A DNA stretch of 64,000 nucleotides, taken from contig LUCM01010487.1 in the NCBI GenBank assembly GCA_008360955.1, forward strand, positions 5,931 to 69,930. Direction: 5' to 3'. The translations under genes and the position numbers were made by a program. This DNA is from Fasciolopsis buskii. Its lineage: Eukaryota > Platyhelminthes > Trematoda > Plagiorchiida > Fasciolidae. A model generated the notes under the pieces. It saw only the letters and a program-made list of their open reading frames with translations. It ran no database searches and was not told the DNA's origin. Shown in pieces: positions 61,950 to 64,000 of this stretch; position 1 is the stretch's first letter; every line of letters starts with the position of its first letter.

Positions 61950-62105
61950 ATATCTCGGATAGTAAGAGGGCTTTCCGGTCTTATAATCGCCTTGTGTTTA
62001 CTAAAATAACATCTGGAAACGAAAGAAGAATGAGGATGTGTTAAAAGAATCGATAATTCGATACAATATTCATATGAATCCGACTATCAGTGGGTGAAAG
62101 ACTCG
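61950..62105. repeat. Dispersed repeat, copy 2
   Basis: This is the partner of 49453-49604 in the same orientation. It runs from ATATCTCGGAT through TAACATCTGGAAACGAAAGA and AGAATCGATAATT to TCAGTGGGTGAAAGACTCG. The family is not identified. Confidence 0.5.
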
Positions 62106-62225
62106 AGTCCCACACTGGCTGGAACCCATCCGTCACGCCATTTCATTATCAGCCCCAGGGTTTGGACTCGGTTACGTTTGTCGGCAAGAAGACGTGTTAC
62201 TATTGAGCCACAGAGCCCTCCATTT
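62106..62225 (-). repeat. tRNA-like sequence, possible SINE head
   Basis: On the minus strand GGCTCTGTGGCTCAATAGTA followed by ACACG resembles an acceptor strand and D-arm/A box. Downstream CCGAGTCCAAACCC and GGTTCCAGCC are candidate B boxes. No complete cloverleaf closes, so a functional tRNA is unlikely. It abuts the repeat at 61950-62105, and a similar A-box-like motif follows the partner repeat near 49830 but on the other strand. Confidence 0.3.
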
Positions 62226-64000
62226 TGAGGATTAAAACTACCTAATATAGTTTGTTCGAATGTTATACTCAACGATTAGCGATCAGTGGGATTGTTCCCT
62301 ATTCAATTTGCAGTGACTGAATTAATACAATAAAATTGACTTTCTTGATTTTCTTCAGCAAGCCTTCAGCTTGCTGCGCGCTCACTATTTGTCATCGTAA
62401 TCTCGAATTTCTTAGTATTTGGATCCCTGGAAAGTATTCCGTTTCTTGATCAGTCACAACTACCTGGAAGCCATGAACCGGCGAGGACCCGTTTTCAAAA
62501 GCTAACCTAATTTGACGTTTCGTGGGCGGAGTCAACTATGACGGATAGAAAAACAATAATAAAGAAATGCAACAGATAAGCACTGTGTTGAAACTAAAAA
62601 GGTATTCAGCTATTCACAGCTTCCAAGCAATTTCAATGCTTTCCTTCATGTTGCAACTCCTCATTTTTGAAACTATCAGCAATACATTTTGTGTGAAACC
62701 AATCGGAAATTTCTCTTGAGCTCAGCAACCTAGTGGGCGAGGAATGACGCCTTTGTCTCCCTAACTATATCCAAAATGGAGATATCCAGCAATGATTCCC
62801 AAAAATCTGAATCACAAAGCAGTAGCGTCCAATTTTCCAGGCCAATCATGATTGGAATGCCAGGGTGCACAAATGATTAGGAGACGAAAGATAAATTACG
62901 ATTAGATGCTTGGTTGACTACGGCAGATCAATAATTAAAGTTTTGAGCAAACATTTGTAATGATTTGACTCATTATGGATTTCAGAACATATCGTGGTCA
63001 CAGAATACGCCAGGCCAAAGTCTAGCGTAATTCAGTTCAATTCAGCAGCATCTGGTGAGTGAACTAATCTGGTGGTAGCATTCATTGCTTATTTAGGCGA
63101 TCGTTTGATTTGAAGTTAAAATTATCTCCACGGGAAAAAAAAAATGGCTTTTTAAATAACTAAATGATCCTTAATGGCATTTATTGGGAGATTTTGAGTA
63201 ATTTGACTGGTAAATATTTCATATTCGCTTTAGCTACACATATCACCCAGCTGAATGTGATTTGCTAACCAACGACACTATAAGATAATATCCCCGGTGT
63301 TTTCGAGTATGGGCTGTAGAAGCCATGGCAGAAAGACAGAAGAACCGAACATTATTTGGTATGGATTAATAACAGATAATGTGAAATTCTTATTGTTAAT
63401 ATCCGGACCACTAATGTGATACAAATCTTGCTACCAGTGGACAAAAATATCGCTTGAATTACGCTAGCCGCAGATTGTTGGTCAGTTTAAAAATAGAATG
63501 TCTTACGGCCTAATCAATACTTGTCCTCGTAAGGTATTCACAGTACGGTGTGCTAATGCATTCCACAAACCAATTCACTGATCATTACTTTTCACTGTTA
63601 TTGAGGCAATAACATGCAATGGAAAGGACTTCACATCAAAAGGCCAATGCATTAGAAAATATGTATAAATATATTGTCCCGGAAATGCATCCCTAATCCT
63701 TCACAGTTCACGAAACAAGAAGCAAGACTGGACGGAATTAGGGGAACAACTTTTTCTTATCTCCGATATTAACAACCCATGGTTTACGTGGCATTGCGAA
63801 TGGTTAGAAAATTACATTGTCAACCAGTGCTAATGAAGTTTAAGGCAGGAACAAAGGCGCTAACTGTCGATTGGTTGAGTTGCATGTATGCGTTGCTTCA
63901 GACATTGGTCTTGGCTCGTTTTTTACCAGTTACTGTTAAGGACGATCCTGTTCTGAAATGTAGAGTTTGCAAAACAGTTACCCAAGTCATCGTTTGAGGT
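62226..64000. other. No supported gene at the window's right end
   Basis: A plus-strand frame at 63779-63997 ends KDDPVLKCRVCKTVTQVIV and stops with TGA. The composition is plausible for a terminal exon, but no in-phase acceptor could be defended. Nothing else was recognised. Confidence 0.3.

Noticed and set aside
1..64000. CRISPR arrays, operons, rRNA genes, integrons or other prokaryotic systems
   Set aside because: No regularly spaced repeats, no ribosome-binding-site-led gene runs and no conserved rRNA words were seen. The window is eukaryotic in character.

Overview
The window looks like a gene-poor stretch of a metazoan nuclear genome, most probably a flatworm and likely a digenean trematode. 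The evidence is very few coding exons, introns of 4-5 kb with GT-AG borders, several decayed non-LTR retrotransposon fragments of the CR1/Jockey-like and RTE-like kinds common in flukes, foldback repeats and short tRNA-like (SINE-like) repeats. There is no prokaryotic gene arrangement, and most open frames outside the regions below cannot be told from chance. The assignment to trematodes is inference.

The best supported gene lies on the minus strand between 46447 and 33407. Three exons (46447-46000, 41445-40055, 35203-33407) join in compatible phases (1, then 0) at good splice sites. They predict one protein of about 1,211 residues. Residues 1 to about 293 look like a peripherin/RDS-class tetraspanin: four membrane segments and a large extracellular loop with the CCG, PPSCC and GC motifs plus the extra seventh cysteine. 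The rest is a DCST-type (DC-STAMP domain) membrane protein with a C-terminal RING-like cysteine cluster. The tetraspanin and DCST parts are fused inside one uninterrupted 1.39-kb exon, so the fusion does not depend on guessed splicing. DCST proteins act in gamete membrane fusion and as E3-type ligases, and tetraspanins shape or organise membranes. I know of no described tetraspanin-DCST fusion, and I regard it as the most interesting item here.

A second spliced gene is probable on the plus strand (57544-57808, 58291-58494, perhaps 59091-59147). Its phases match and its splice sites are good, but I do not recognise the product. A lone candidate exon (18756-18648, minus) and two small hydrophobic or secreted-type frames (56540-56379 and 32519-32337, minus) are weaker.

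Layout: 0.5-5.1 kb holds two CR1/Jockey-like reverse transcriptase remnants in opposite orientations. 5-17 kb holds nothing recognisable. 17.2 and 21.7 kb carry related foldback elements, with a third copy at 55.4 kb. 27.8 and 38.5 kb share a SINE-like repeat. 33.4-46.4 kb is the fusion gene, whose first intron contains an RTE-like remnant in antisense. 49.5 and 62.0 kb share another repeat. 54.3-55.4 kb is the 3' end of a CR1/Jockey-like element with a pentanucleotide tail. The rest is apparently non-coding.
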